Origin: Vibrio tritonius
Lineage (GTDB): Bacteria; Pseudomonadota; Gammaproteobacteria; Enterobacterales; Vibrionaceae
Reading direction: 5' to 3'
Length of the DNA stretch: 64,000 bases
Assembly: GCF_001547935.1 (NCBI RefSeq)
Contig: NZ_AP014636.1
Coordinates: 1,178,001-1,242,000 of the forward strand
Part shown: piece after piece, positions 9,804 through 17,500 of the stretch
Numbering within the stretch: position 1 is the first letter of the stretch
How the letters are laid out: each line of letters begins with the position of its first letter
Position numbers and translations under genes: made by a program
Notes under the pieces: generated by a model
The model's database searches: none
Seen by the model: the letters and a program-made list of their open reading frames with translations, nothing else
Told to the model about the DNA's origin: nothing

Positions 9804-10529
9804 ATGGATGAACACCTCAATATTAATCGCCATATCGGCGGTCGCATTCGTGCTTATCGCAAAACTCGAGGCCTCACCATAGCTCAACTAGCGGAACGTA
9901 TTCATAAGAGTCGCGCAACTGTCTCCAAATATGAAACAGGAGAAATCTCTTTGGATATGCCAATGCTATTCACATTGGCTAGCGCGCTAAACATAACTCC
10001 TAATCAATTAATTGATTATCAAGTCGAACGTTTAGCTGAAACAATCAAACCCCAAAGCAATTTGACCACTTTTCACAATGCCGACCAGCTCTATTTTTAC
10101 TTCTATGATGGCCGCTACAATCGCGTTAAAGACGGCGTGATAAAAATCCTGCCTGATAAAGAAGGCAATCAACACACCGCAACTCTCACCATCAGTGTCG
10201 TGACACCCAATGGCCGCAGCAGCGAAATCTACTACATTGGCAGTGTAACCTATAGCGACCGACTGATTCGTTTCTCGTTTATCAACCAATACAACACATT
10301 GGAAGAGTGTTTGTTGTATATTTTCAACCCACTTGAACTGCGTGACAGCACCTATGGACTTTTGTGCGGCATCTCCTCATCCGACATGCGCCCATGCGCG
10401 ATTAAATCATTTGTGACATTGTCACCACAAACTTACTCAGAAAAACTAAAAGAAGCCCTGCTTCTCACCAAAGCCGAACTCAAAGCCTCCAGCAAACTCA
10501 ATATGCTGGTCGTAGACAACCTGCTGTGA
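9804..10529 (+). CDS. XRE-family helix-turn-helix regulator
   Basis: A 241-residue protein with an N-terminal lambda-repressor-like HTH (about residues 10-65: GGRIRAYRKTRGLTIAQLAE, KSRATVSKYETGEISLD). The C-terminal 160 residues are not a cupin or peptidase that I recognise; they look like a mixed alpha/beta sensor (DQLYFYFYDGRYNRV, LTISVVTPNGRSSEIYYIG). The ATG at 9804 has AAGGA upstream and lies outside the palindromic repeat. It sits opposite a sugar porin gene, but they are convergent, so regulation of the porin is only a guess. Confidence 0.8.
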   Translation: MDEHLNINRHIGGRIRAYRKTRGLTIAQLAERIHKSRATVSKYETGEISLDMPMLFTLASALNITPNQLIDYQVERLAETIKPQSNLTTFHNADQLYFYFYDGRYNRVKDGVIKILPDKEGNQHTATLTISVVTPNGRSSEIYYIGSVTYSDRLIRFSFINQYNTLEECLLYIFNPLELRDSTYGLLCGISSSDMRPCAIKSFVTLSPQTYSEKLKEALLLTKAELKASSKLNMLVVDNLL

Positions 10530-10535
10530 TCCCCC

Positions 10536-10622
10536 TTAACCGGACACACACCGTAAGTTGTGATTCCTTTCCTTAACCGGACACACACCTTAAATAGAGC
10601 TTCCCTTAGCAGGACACACACC
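10536..10622 (+). repeat. Array of three GGACACACACC direct repeats
   Basis: TTAACCGGACACACACC at 10536-10552 and 10573-10589, and TTAGCAGGACACACACC at 10606-10622, with periods of 37 and 33 bases. The sequences between them differ. The same core recurs at 10728, inverted at 10752 and 12703, and in variant form GGGACACAC at 50070, 52348 and 54179. The array directly follows the XRE gene. Confidence 0.75.
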
Positions 10623-10727
10623 GTAAGCTCTTCGCTAAAACAGTAAGTTAAACAAGGTGCATATTTACTGGGAATACCCCGGTAATCCGTCGATGGACAT
10701 CTCTCCCCAGCACTATCGACAAACGCG

Positions 10728-10768
10728 TAAACCGGACACACACCTTAACTCGGTGTGTGTCCGGCTTA
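10728..10768. repeat. Perfect hairpin made of two inverted GGACACACACC repeats
   Basis: CCGGACACACACC (10732-10744), loop TTAACTC, GGTGTGTGTCCGG (10752-10764): a 13-bp perfect stem. It lies 27 bases beyond the porin stop codon and could end porin transcription, although no strong T run follows on that strand. I recall this kind of sequence near REP-associated transposase genes in marine gammaproteobacteria; no transposase is present here. Confidence 0.7.
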
Positions 10769-10790
10769 CATTATTGAATAGGCCTAGTGA

Positions 10791-12233
10791 CTAAAACCAG
10801 GTCTCCATCTGTACGGCAAACACGGTTTCACTGTTTTCACCCATACCGCAATCGACACCATTGATATAATATGAACCTTCAAACTTGTCACTCCAGTTAA
10901 TATAGCTGACGGCGAAACGAATCTGAGGACGGTCGAAGAATCCAGCAACATTGGAAATTTTAAATGTCGGTGCAAATGTTGCCTTATACACATTCCCTTT
11001 CATGTGCTTGGATGTGTTATCCAAATCTAAATATTGATAAGTACCTTCATACGCAATTTCAAAATTTGGATTAAACTCTTGGGCTAAACGAACGTTAAAC
11101 ACTGCCCATTTATATTCATCACCTTTTAAGTAACGATCTTTTGTCCATTCCGACAATAATGATGGAGCGATACGCCAATTATCAAATATTGGTGTAGCAC
11201 CAACAGTATAAAAACGGACCGAGTTAGCATCTTTTAATAAATGGTTATCTTGACCAATATTTTTCGTTTCCGCTCCCATTGCATGGCCATACATCATACC
11301 AGTACGTGACCAACCCTCTTTCAGACCATAAAAACTATCGGTTTTATAGCCAATCATGGTATGTAAACCATACTGGGCTACATCATTACGGTTGACCGCA
11401 CTATCGAGTGACGCTCGTTGATCATTTTTGTTTGCGGCAATGGCGTTAAACATTATTTCCCAGTGATCATCGATTAAGTTATTCCAAGTAAAGGTATAAC
11501 CCTCTAAGTCATAACTGGTGCCACTGTCTGCATCAAATTGGTTACCAATAATAGAAAAGTTTGAGCGCCAATTGTCGCCCATTTTTACATCGTAGATACC
11601 CAAACCTGTCCCAGTTAAAAAGATAACGTGTGTATCGATAAAATCGATATCAAAGTTTTCTCGGTCATAACGTTTACCAGCCCAAAGTGTCGAACCAGCA
11701 AAGGCGTCGCTGTCTTTAAATGCTGCAATATCAGACATTTCTAGATAGAGTTGGCGCACATTGAGGCTACTAGAGCTTGCACTTACCCAGTCGGTTTCTG
11801 TTTCATCACCAGCCGATAGCATGACTTGATACATGGATTTTGTACCATCTTCTGCCTGTTGATAGTGTGTTAATCGAGAGTCGACATAGTTGTCATCTTC
11901 TAAACCTAAACGACCAAAATAAGCACCTAAGCCTGAAGCAATCGACATTTGTGGGCCAATTGTGTTACTTCTGCCGCCATGCGCACCTTGAAAGTTTTGA
12001 TTGATATTCAAACCTGCACGAGCGTAGCCATGAAATTCAAAACTTGACGCTTTATCGTTTGCCTCTTTGGCCACTTGTTCATTTTGATTTACTTTTTCTT
12101 GTGTTGCTTTTAACTGAGCCTCCAATTCGCTCACTCGTTGTTCTAAGGTTTGATTATCAGCTGCTGCAGCCTGCTGTAATGGAAATAATGCACAGCTAAT
12201 AGATAAAGCAAGCAATAATTTTCTATTCTTCAT
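10791..12233 (-). CDS. Carbohydrate porin, LamB/ScrY type
   Basis: Outer-membrane beta-barrel for oligosaccharide diffusion, 480 residues. A signal peptide (KNRKLLLALSIS...QQAAAA) ends near residue 25. A short periplasmic coiled coil follows (TLEQRVSELEAQLKATQEKV), which is the ScrY hallmark missing from plain LamB. The barrel starts with SFEFHGYARAGLNIN and ends with an aromatic C-terminal residue (VQMETWF), as outer-membrane proteins do. GGAGAG lies five bases before the ATG at 12233. There is no sugar transporter, hydrolase or LacI regulator beside it, unlike typical scr loci. AT-rich flanks and GGACACAC repeats on both sides suggest that it moved as a block (inference). Confidence 0.88.
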   Translation of the reverse strand: MKNRKLLLALSISCALFPLQQAAAADNQTLEQRVSELEAQLKATQEKVNQNEQVAKEANDKASSFEFHGYARAGLNINQNFQGAHGGRSNTIGPQMSIASGLGAYFGRLGLEDDNYVDSRLTHYQQAEDGTKSMYQVMLSAGDETETDWVSASSSSLNVRQLYLEMSDIAAFKDSDAFAGSTLWAGKRYDRENFDIDFIDTHVIFLTGTGLGIYDVKMGDNWRSNFSIIGNQFDADSGTSYDLEGYTFTWNNLIDDHWEIMFNAIAANKNDQRASLDSAVNRNDVAQYGLHTMIGYKTDSFYGLKEGWSRTGMMYGHAMGAETKNIGQDNHLLKDANSVRFYTVGATPIFDNWRIAPSLLSEWTKDRYLKGDEYKWAVFNVRLAQEFNPNFEIAYEGTYQYLDLDNTSKHMKGNVYKATFAPTFKISNVAGFFDRPQIRFAVSYINWSDKFEGSYYINGVDCGMGENSETVFAVQMETWF

Positions 12234-12823
12234 CGTAACTCTCCGAATATATCCACTGATTCCATCTTTATCAGTATTCAAACAGGCAGAATTTACAAAG
12301 CAAGGAGGTAAGAACAAAAGTTCGACTCGTAAATTTAAACACTGTACATTAGCTCTGAACAATAAAAATGGTTTTATTCTGTTTATATTTAAATGTTATA
12401 CACCATAGAAATATTTATCATAATCAAAGAATTAAAACACTGGTTCGATCACGTTAGATAATGATGAGTTTTTATAAACACAACATTAAGCTCATTTTTA
12501 AAATATATTTCTTTTTCGATAGTTTTAATGGAATGAATTAAGCATTACTACCATAAAAAATATTGAATAAAATTGACTATGATCCTATTTGTATAATCAT
12601 CTAACAACCTCATTGTGGAATCTATCTTTGGGGGACACACATGTAATAAGAGTAGATAACACACAAAGTAAACTGCCTCAAAACCAAATCACCGATTTTT
12701 ACGGTGTGTGTCCGGCTAAGAAAATCAGTTGATATCGACTCTCACGTAAAAATCCGTACAATGCTCGGCAATAAAACCCGTTCAGCATTTCTTTTCCAAA
12801 ATAAACCACAGGTGAACGCCTAC
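12234..12823. other. AT-rich 590-base gap with further GGACACAC repeats
   Basis: No gene is visible. It should contain the porin promoter. A GGGGGACACACATG element is at 12630-12643, and an inverted repeat GGTGTGTGTCCGG with CTAAG is at 12703-12720. A plausible minus-ten box TACAAT (12757-12762) lies about 60 bases before the trmK start. Confidence 0.6.
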
Positions 12824-13501
12824 GTGAAATTGAGTAAACGACTGCAGCAAATTGAAGCACTTATCGCCCCTCGTTATGACCATATTTGGGATTGTTGCTG
12901 CGACCACGGTTTTCTTGGCGCTGCACTGCTGAAGAAGCATCTACACACTAACGTGCATTTTGTCGATATTGTTCCAAAGTTAATGACTAGCCTGCATAAT
13001 CGGCTGTTGCATTTTTTCGGTGATGATACTCACCGCTGGCATACCCACTGTTTAGATGTCGCAAAGCTACCTCTAGACCGATTTTCAGGACGTCACTTAG
13101 TCATAATTGCAGGTGTCGGCGGTGACTTAATGATGGAATTTATTGAGGCCTTAGAAACACGTTACAGCGATATGGCGTTTGACTATTTACTCTGTCCTGT
13201 TCATCACCAATACGCACTGCGTCAAGCGCTTATTCAAAAAAGATTCAGCCTGCATGAAGAGCGTTTAGTTGAAGAGAATCACCGCTTTTATGAAATGCTA
13301 TTGGTTTCAAACCAAAGGGAACACGGTGAAGAGATTCATCCCATTGGCAAGCACATTTGGCAAGCTCAATCCCCAGAGCAACGGGCATCGATTAAACGCT
13401 ATCTAGAGAAAACACGGCAGCATTACTCACGTATCGCGCAAGGTCAAAATCAACTGGGAATGGATACGTTAGCGGCCTACCAAGCCATTGAATTAACGTG
13501 A
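12824..13501 (+). CDS. trmK: tRNA (adenine-22-N1)-methyltransferase family protein TrmK
   Basis: Class I SAM-dependent methyltransferase, 225 residues from the GTG at 12824. That start has AGGTGA eight bases upstream and puts the conserved KLSKRLQQIEALI block at the extreme N terminus, as in the family. SAM-binding features are WDCCCDHGFLGAALL and later VIIAGVGGDLMMEFI. The Bacillus protein methylates A22 of tRNAs; the Vibrio member is assigned by family only. Longer in-frame starts exist upstream, but they would read through the repeat at 12703-12720. Confidence 0.82.
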   Translation: MKLSKRLQQIEALIAPRYDHIWDCCCDHGFLGAALLKKHLHTNVHFVDIVPKLMTSLHNRLLHFFGDDTHRWHTHCLDVAKLPLDRFSGRHLVIIAGVGGDLMMEFIEALETRYSDMAFDYLLCPVHHQYALRQALIQKRFSLHEERLVEENHRFYEMLLVSNQREHGEEIHPIGKHIWQAQSPEQRASIKRYLEKTRQHYSRIAQGQNQLGMDTLAAYQAIELT

Positions 13502-13531
13502 TCACAAGAATCTCTCAGTCAGTGAGAAAAT

Positions 13532-13568
13532 AAAAAAGCACGAGGCCTTAGGGCGATCGTGCTTTTTT
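13532..13568. terminator. Bidirectional terminator
   Basis: AAAAAAGCACGA / TCGTGCTTTTTT, a 12-bp arm pair around a 13-base loop, between the convergent trmK and DODA-like genes. There is a T run on each strand. Confidence 0.9.
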
Positions 13569-13585
13569 GAATTCACCAATTAAGC

Positions 13586-14389
13586 CTACTCTTTCCAGTA
13601 ATACATGCTCGCTTTTTTGCCTAAAATCGTCAGTTCATAAAAACGCTCAGCGGGTTTTTGCGCCATACCGTAACAAACATGCAGTGGCAGTAAATGTTCT
13701 TCACGAGGTTGGCAAAAACGAGCCGCGGGCGCTTTCGCCCATTCAACCATACGCTGCGTTCTATCCGCTTCACTAAATTGCGGGTTAGTACAAGTATCAA
13801 TCAGCCAATGTTCAAAAGCTTGGTTAGCTTCACGAATCTCTGGTGTATCAGGGGCAAAGAAAGCTCTCATGTTATGGAACGAAAAACCAGAACCGACCAC
13901 CAGCAAGTTGTCGTAATCCAATTCTCGTAACGCAGCACCTAAATCTAGATGGCTAACCGGGTCCAAATTACTTAGTTGGGACACTTGAATACAAGGGATA
14001 TCGGCATCTGGATACATCACTTTTAGCGGCACAAATAAACCATGGTCATAACCACGTTTTTCATCCAACTTCGAATCGATACCAAATTGGCTCAACTTTT
14101 CTTGAACCTGCTTGGCTAAGGCTGGATTGCCCGGAGCTGGATAAGTAATACTGTAGCTCTCTTCAGGAAATCCATAATAATCATAAATAAGAGATGGATT
14201 AGCGCCTGAGGTAATCGTCACGATCTTTTCTTCCCAGTGTGCGCTCACTACCAAAATAGCATCAGGTTTGGGGATCGATTTCGCAATCGCTTGTAGTGTA
14301 TCGACCATTTCTTGGTGCGCTTCATCTCCCAATAAGGGCATTGGGCCACCACCGTGCGATAGGTACAAATATTGACGTGTTTGAGTCAT
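13586..14389 (-). CDS. Class III extradiol ring-cleavage dioxygenase (DODA/YgiD type)
   Basis: A 267-residue LigB-superfamily enzyme. Metal-ligand histidines are visible in SHGGGPMP (His12), SAHWEE and GYDHGLFVPL; GSGFSFHNMRAFF is the conserved late motif. E. coli YgiD of similar size is a 4,5-DOPA dioxygenase, so ring opening of a catechol such as DOPA is likely, but the physiological substrate is unknown. An AGGATTT-like Shine-Dalgarno precedes the ATG. It stands alone, convergent with trmK. Confidence 0.9.
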   Translation of the reverse strand: MTQTRQYLYLSHGGGPMPLLGDEAHQEMVDTLQAIAKSIPKPDAILVVSAHWEEKIVTITSGANPSLIYDYYGFPEESYSITYPAPGNPALAKQVQEKLSQFGIDSKLDEKRGYDHGLFVPLKVMYPDADIPCIQVSQLSNLDPVSHLDLGAALRELDYDNLLVVGSGFSFHNMRAFFAPDTPEIREANQAFEHWLIDTCTNPQFSEADRTQRMVEWAKAPAARFCQPREEHLLPLHVCYGMAQKPAERFYELTILGKKASMYYWKE

Positions 14390-14692
14390 AGTGAAATCCT
14401 TAAATGAGAGGTGAATAGCCCTCTGAAGTATGGACTTATGCTACCGCCATTTATCCTAATAACACAACCAATATAAGCATCGAAATATTAGACGTTATTG
14501 TTCTAAAAACAAGACTTTACTTACTTTATAACCAAAGCCTTAATTAACATTTTCGTTCACAAAAATACCGCAAATAAATTGATAAAATCATTTATTACTT
14601 ATAAAATAGGATTTTAATCACACTCAAGTATTATGTGATTGATAACCACACATTGTTCTATAAATAAAAATCAAAAGGCCATAGACAAGTTT
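14390..14692. other. AT-rich non-coding gap
   Basis: About 300 bases of very AT-rich sequence with no gene, repeat or clear hairpin that I can support. It separates the DODA gene from a small membrane protein and may hold the DODA promoter. Confidence 0.5.
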
Positions 14693-14890
14693 TTACCTAT
14701 TCATTGAAAATAGATTATTAAATAATTTTACTAGTTGCCAATATATCATTTGCGACATACCTGCTAGAGCAGTAACCACAACACCATCAAGAGTTTCATC
14801 TAATAAAAACAACAAGTAAGCTACTGACCCCATCCAAACAACTGCGCCATAACAATCAAAAGAAAACCATTTTTTATCCACTTTTTTCAT
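14693..14890 (-). CDS. Small membrane protein of unknown function
   Basis: A 65-residue protein, not recognised. AGAGG lies six bases before the ATG, which supports real translation. After a basic start (MKKVDKKW) there are two hydrophobic segments, roughly residues 14-30 and 36-52, making a small two-helix inner-membrane protein with a positively charged N terminus. It is encoded 84 bases downstream of the SIR2-like gene in the same direction and in the same AT-rich patch, so the two may be co-transcribed. Confidence 0.6.
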   Translation of the reverse strand: MKKVDKKWFSFDCYGAVVWMGSVAYLLFLLDETLDGVVVTALAGMSQMIYWQLVKLFNNLFSMNR

Positions 14891-14973
14891 TATGCCCTCT
14901 TCTCTTTGCTAGTTGAAACAAAGAAATACGAACAACAATACTTACATATATATACGTAAGTATTGGTTCAACG

Positions 14974-16086
14974 CTAAGAACAATTATGGATCATATTTTC
15001 GATATAATTTGTGGCACCGTCAAAATAATACGTAATTTCTCTTTCACCAAAGAACTGATTCCATCGGGTCTGGATCACATTTCTCTTTTGTTCATCTGTA
15101 GCAAAGTCAACAACTCGTATTTTGGCATTTTTACGAGTCATTCGAGATAGCAACTGCCTCATTTCAAAATCTGCACTTGGTAAAGAGTAGCCAATAAAGA
15201 CCAATTCGCTAGCTTCTGCTATCTCTATGCCCGCATTTTGCCAAATCACCTTATATTGTGGATTATTCAAATCCTTAATGAAGGTTGGCATAATCAAATT
15301 GGCAAACAGCTTATGGTTACCCCGTTCTTCCGGGAAATTATCATCACAATGACGGCACGACTCTATGTTTTGCCAATAACTGCTGAGATCATCATGGGTA
15401 AATTTGGCATATAGACGCATACAACGTGGACATTGCTTCCAATTCAAAGAACCATGGGGTTTGAGTATTTTAATATTGAAGCCACCGCGTCCCAGCACCT
15501 CTAACCCCGGTTTGAGCGATGAATCGTCATCGTCATGAGCACTGATGTAGCAGCAGTAATCAACGACACCATCGCACTGCTTTTGTTGTATCGCCTGATA
15601 AAGCGCATTATCCAACAAAGCGTCCCAATTGGTGCTGATCACGCTGACTGGGTCTGCAAATCGATACTGATTATGAGCACGAATTTCACATGCGTTCACC
15701 AAATATTCGGCAAAATCATCAATGTACTGCCGAGCAATGGGAGGCGCTTCACTTATAACCGATTGAATGGTTTGACCAATAACATAAAAGGCCGCTTTAC
15801 GAACATCGGACAGCTGCTTAATACTAATACCGCGAAACTGGGAATTTTCCGACAAACATCGATCAAGCGGTGTAAACACATCTTCCAGATCAACGTATTT
15901 GTGATTGTTGTCATGAATGTTCAGTTGGCTAGTTAAAAACTCTTTAAAGAGCATAAACATACGTTGATCGCGGAAATGATCATGGCTTTGAGCCTGTAAA
16001 CGAAAGGCTTCCGAAATGATTTTCTTTTGAGTGGGAGCGCCAGCTTCTGCAGAAAAACCCGCTCCTAACACATATACCGTTTTCAT
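14974..16086 (-). CDS. SIR2-like NAD-binding protein
   Basis: A 370-residue protein of the SIR2-like superfamily. The nucleotide-binding motif GAGFSAEAGAP is at residues 8-18. STNWDALLDNAL carries the conserved Asn/Asp. KPHGSLNW carries the catalytic histidine, immediately followed by a zinc-ribbon-like pair CPRC...CRHC. The C-terminal EASELVFIGYSLPSADFEMR closes the fold. In characterised anti-phage proteins this family hydrolyses NAD. Here there is no partner such as TIR, HerA or Ago, so defence is inference; a housekeeping deacylase is less likely given the length and motif style. The start at 16086 has AGAAGG eight bases upstream. Confidence 0.85.
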   Translation of the reverse strand: MKTVYVLGAGFSAEAGAPTQKKIISEAFRLQAQSHDHFRDQRMFMLFKEFLTSQLNIHDNNHKYVDLEDVFTPLDRCLSENSQFRGISIKQLSDVRKAAFYVIGQTIQSVISEAPPIARQYIDDFAEYLVNACEIRAHNQYRFADPVSVISTNWDALLDNALYQAIQQKQCDGVVDYCCYISAHDDDDSSLKPGLEVLGRGGFNIKILKPHGSLNWKQCPRCMRLYAKFTHDDLSSYWQNIESCRHCDDNFPEERGNHKLFANLIMPTFIKDLNNPQYKVIWQNAGIEIAEASELVFIGYSLPSADFEMRQLLSRMTRKNAKIRVVDFATDEQKRNVIQTRWNQFFGEREITYYFDGATNYIENMIHNCS

Positions 16087-16174
16087 TTTGCTACCTTCTG
16101 CTACCCATGAGGTGACCTTAAAGATAGTGCAATTGCTAAGGTATTTATGCAAAGGATTTTATTGGCAGGCTCCA

Positions 16175-16200
16175 ACAAAAAGCCCGCGTAAAAGCGGGCT
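16175..16200 (-). terminator. Terminator after the PTS-IIC-like gene
   Basis: AGCCCGC / GCGGGCT stem with a six-base loop, followed on the minus strand by TTTTTG. It lies between the IIC-like gene (16217) and the SIR2 start. Confidence 0.85.
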
Positions 16201-16216
16201 ATACCATTCATGAAGC

Positions 16217-17296
16217 CTAATCTAACTTCATATCACCAGGCTTAACCCAGCCTATTTTCTTCAAGCCGTGATTCACTAACAAGGCAATAATAGCGGGTAA
16301 CACAAAGCACACTAGCCCTAAAGAGATCCAATCCATTTGAGTAATGGCCTCTTTTTGTCCAGAAGCAATATCGGCAAGCCAACCGGAATAAACCCCAATT
16401 GGCCCGACAAAACCGCACGTTCCCATCCCTGAGGCAACCGCAGGTCCATTCATCTTGAGCTGGAATAATGTGGTAGCTAACGGGCCTGTGACAGCGGAAG
16501 CGACAATCGGAGCAATCCATATTCTCGGGTTTTTCACGATATTAGACATTTGCAGCATCGAGGTACCAACACCTTGAGAAACAACACCGCCCCAACCATT
16601 CTCACGGTAGCTGATAACAGCGAAACCGACCATCTGCGCACAGCATCCAGCCAACGCCGCACCACCAGCCAAACCAGTAATGCCTAACGCAGCACAAATC
16701 GCTGCACTACTGATAGGTAACGTAAGAGCAATCCCGATGATGACGGACACTATAATGCCCATCAATATAGGCTGCAGCTCTGTCGCCCACATAATGAGGC
16801 CACCAACCGAACTCGCAGCTTGGCCAATCGAAGGAGCCAATAACAATGCTAATATCGCGCCGACAAAAATGGTCACAAAAGGCGTGGCGATGATATCGAC
16901 TTTGGTTTCGCGTGAAATCAGTTTTCCTGCTTCTGCCGCCCCAATCGTTATAAGCAATACCGCCAATGGGCCGCCCGCCCCCCCAAGAGCATTTGCAGCG
17001 CCACCAACTGCCACTAGAGAAAAGAGCACCAATGGTGGCGCTTTCAATGCATACCCAATAGCAACCGCCATCGCTGGCCCTGTAGCCGCAGCCGCATAGC
17101 CACCTACGGTCACTAAAATTTCAATCCCTAACTTAGCCCCTATCGTTTTCATGATGGTGCCAATCAATAGTGAGGCAAATAGACCATGAGCCATCGCGCC
17201 TAAAGCATCGATAGCGTATCTTTTTATTGAAAATTCGATCTCTTTCTTAATGAGAAATTGATTAAAGCGAGACACAGTTTCCTTGTTCTCCTGCAT
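16217..17296 (-). CDS. PTS-IIC-like multispanning membrane protein
   Basis: A 359-residue inner-membrane protein with about nine or ten hydrophobic segments rich in Gly/Ala (VTVGGYAAAATGPAMAVAIG, VAVGGAANALGGAGGPLAVL). It resembles the small IIC-only family (PTS_EIIC_2) rather than full PTS permeases; no EIIA or EIIB is nearby. QMVGFAVISYRENGWGGVVS and TCGFVGPIGVYSGW look like the conserved loops. Transport substrate unknown. GGGAG lies six bases before the ATG at 17296. Confidence 0.8.
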   Translation of the reverse strand: MQENKETVSRFNQFLIKKEIEFSIKRYAIDALGAMAHGLFASLLIGTIMKTIGAKLGIEILVTVGGYAAAATGPAMAVAIGYALKAPPLVLFSLVAVGGAANALGGAGGPLAVLLITIGAAEAGKLISRETKVDIIATPFVTIFVGAILALLLAPSIGQAASSVGGLIMWATELQPILMGIIVSVIIGIALTLPISSAAICAALGITGLAGGAALAGCCAQMVGFAVISYRENGWGGVVSQGVGTSMLQMSNIVKNPRIWIAPIVASAVTGPLATTLFQLKMNGPAVASGMGTCGFVGPIGVYSGWLADIASGQKEAITQMDWISLGLVCFVLPAIIALLVNHGLKKIGWVKPGDMKLD

Positions 17297-17350
17297 TGAT
17301 AACTCCCAATACAAATAAAATAATCCTAGCTAGAATAGGCAATCAAGTTA

Positions 17351-17397
17351 GTAACATTATGTTATTAACAATGCGTTTGTAACATAATGTTATAAAC
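17351..17397. promoter_or_regulatory. Two tandem palindromic operators
   Basis: TAACATTATGTTA (17352-17364) and TAACATAATGTTA (17380-17392) are each perfect six-base-arm palindromes, and each is the exact reverse complement of the other. Their centres are 28 bases apart. They lie in the promoter gap between the IIC-like gene (minus) and the recQ-like gene (plus), 55-100 bases before the former. Confidence 0.65.
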
Positions 17398-17500
17398 AAG
17401 AACAGAAAAAATGTGTGAAGAAAGGCATTTTTTCTCAAATTGGCATCACAACGCATTTTCGAGTATGGTCTAGCGGTGATATTTTTCGTTAGGGATTGCT

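Noticed and set aside
10536..10622. Possible CRISPR array
   Set aside because: Repeat cores are only about 17 bases, gaps are 16-20 bases and unequal, copies also occur inverted, and no cas genes are present.
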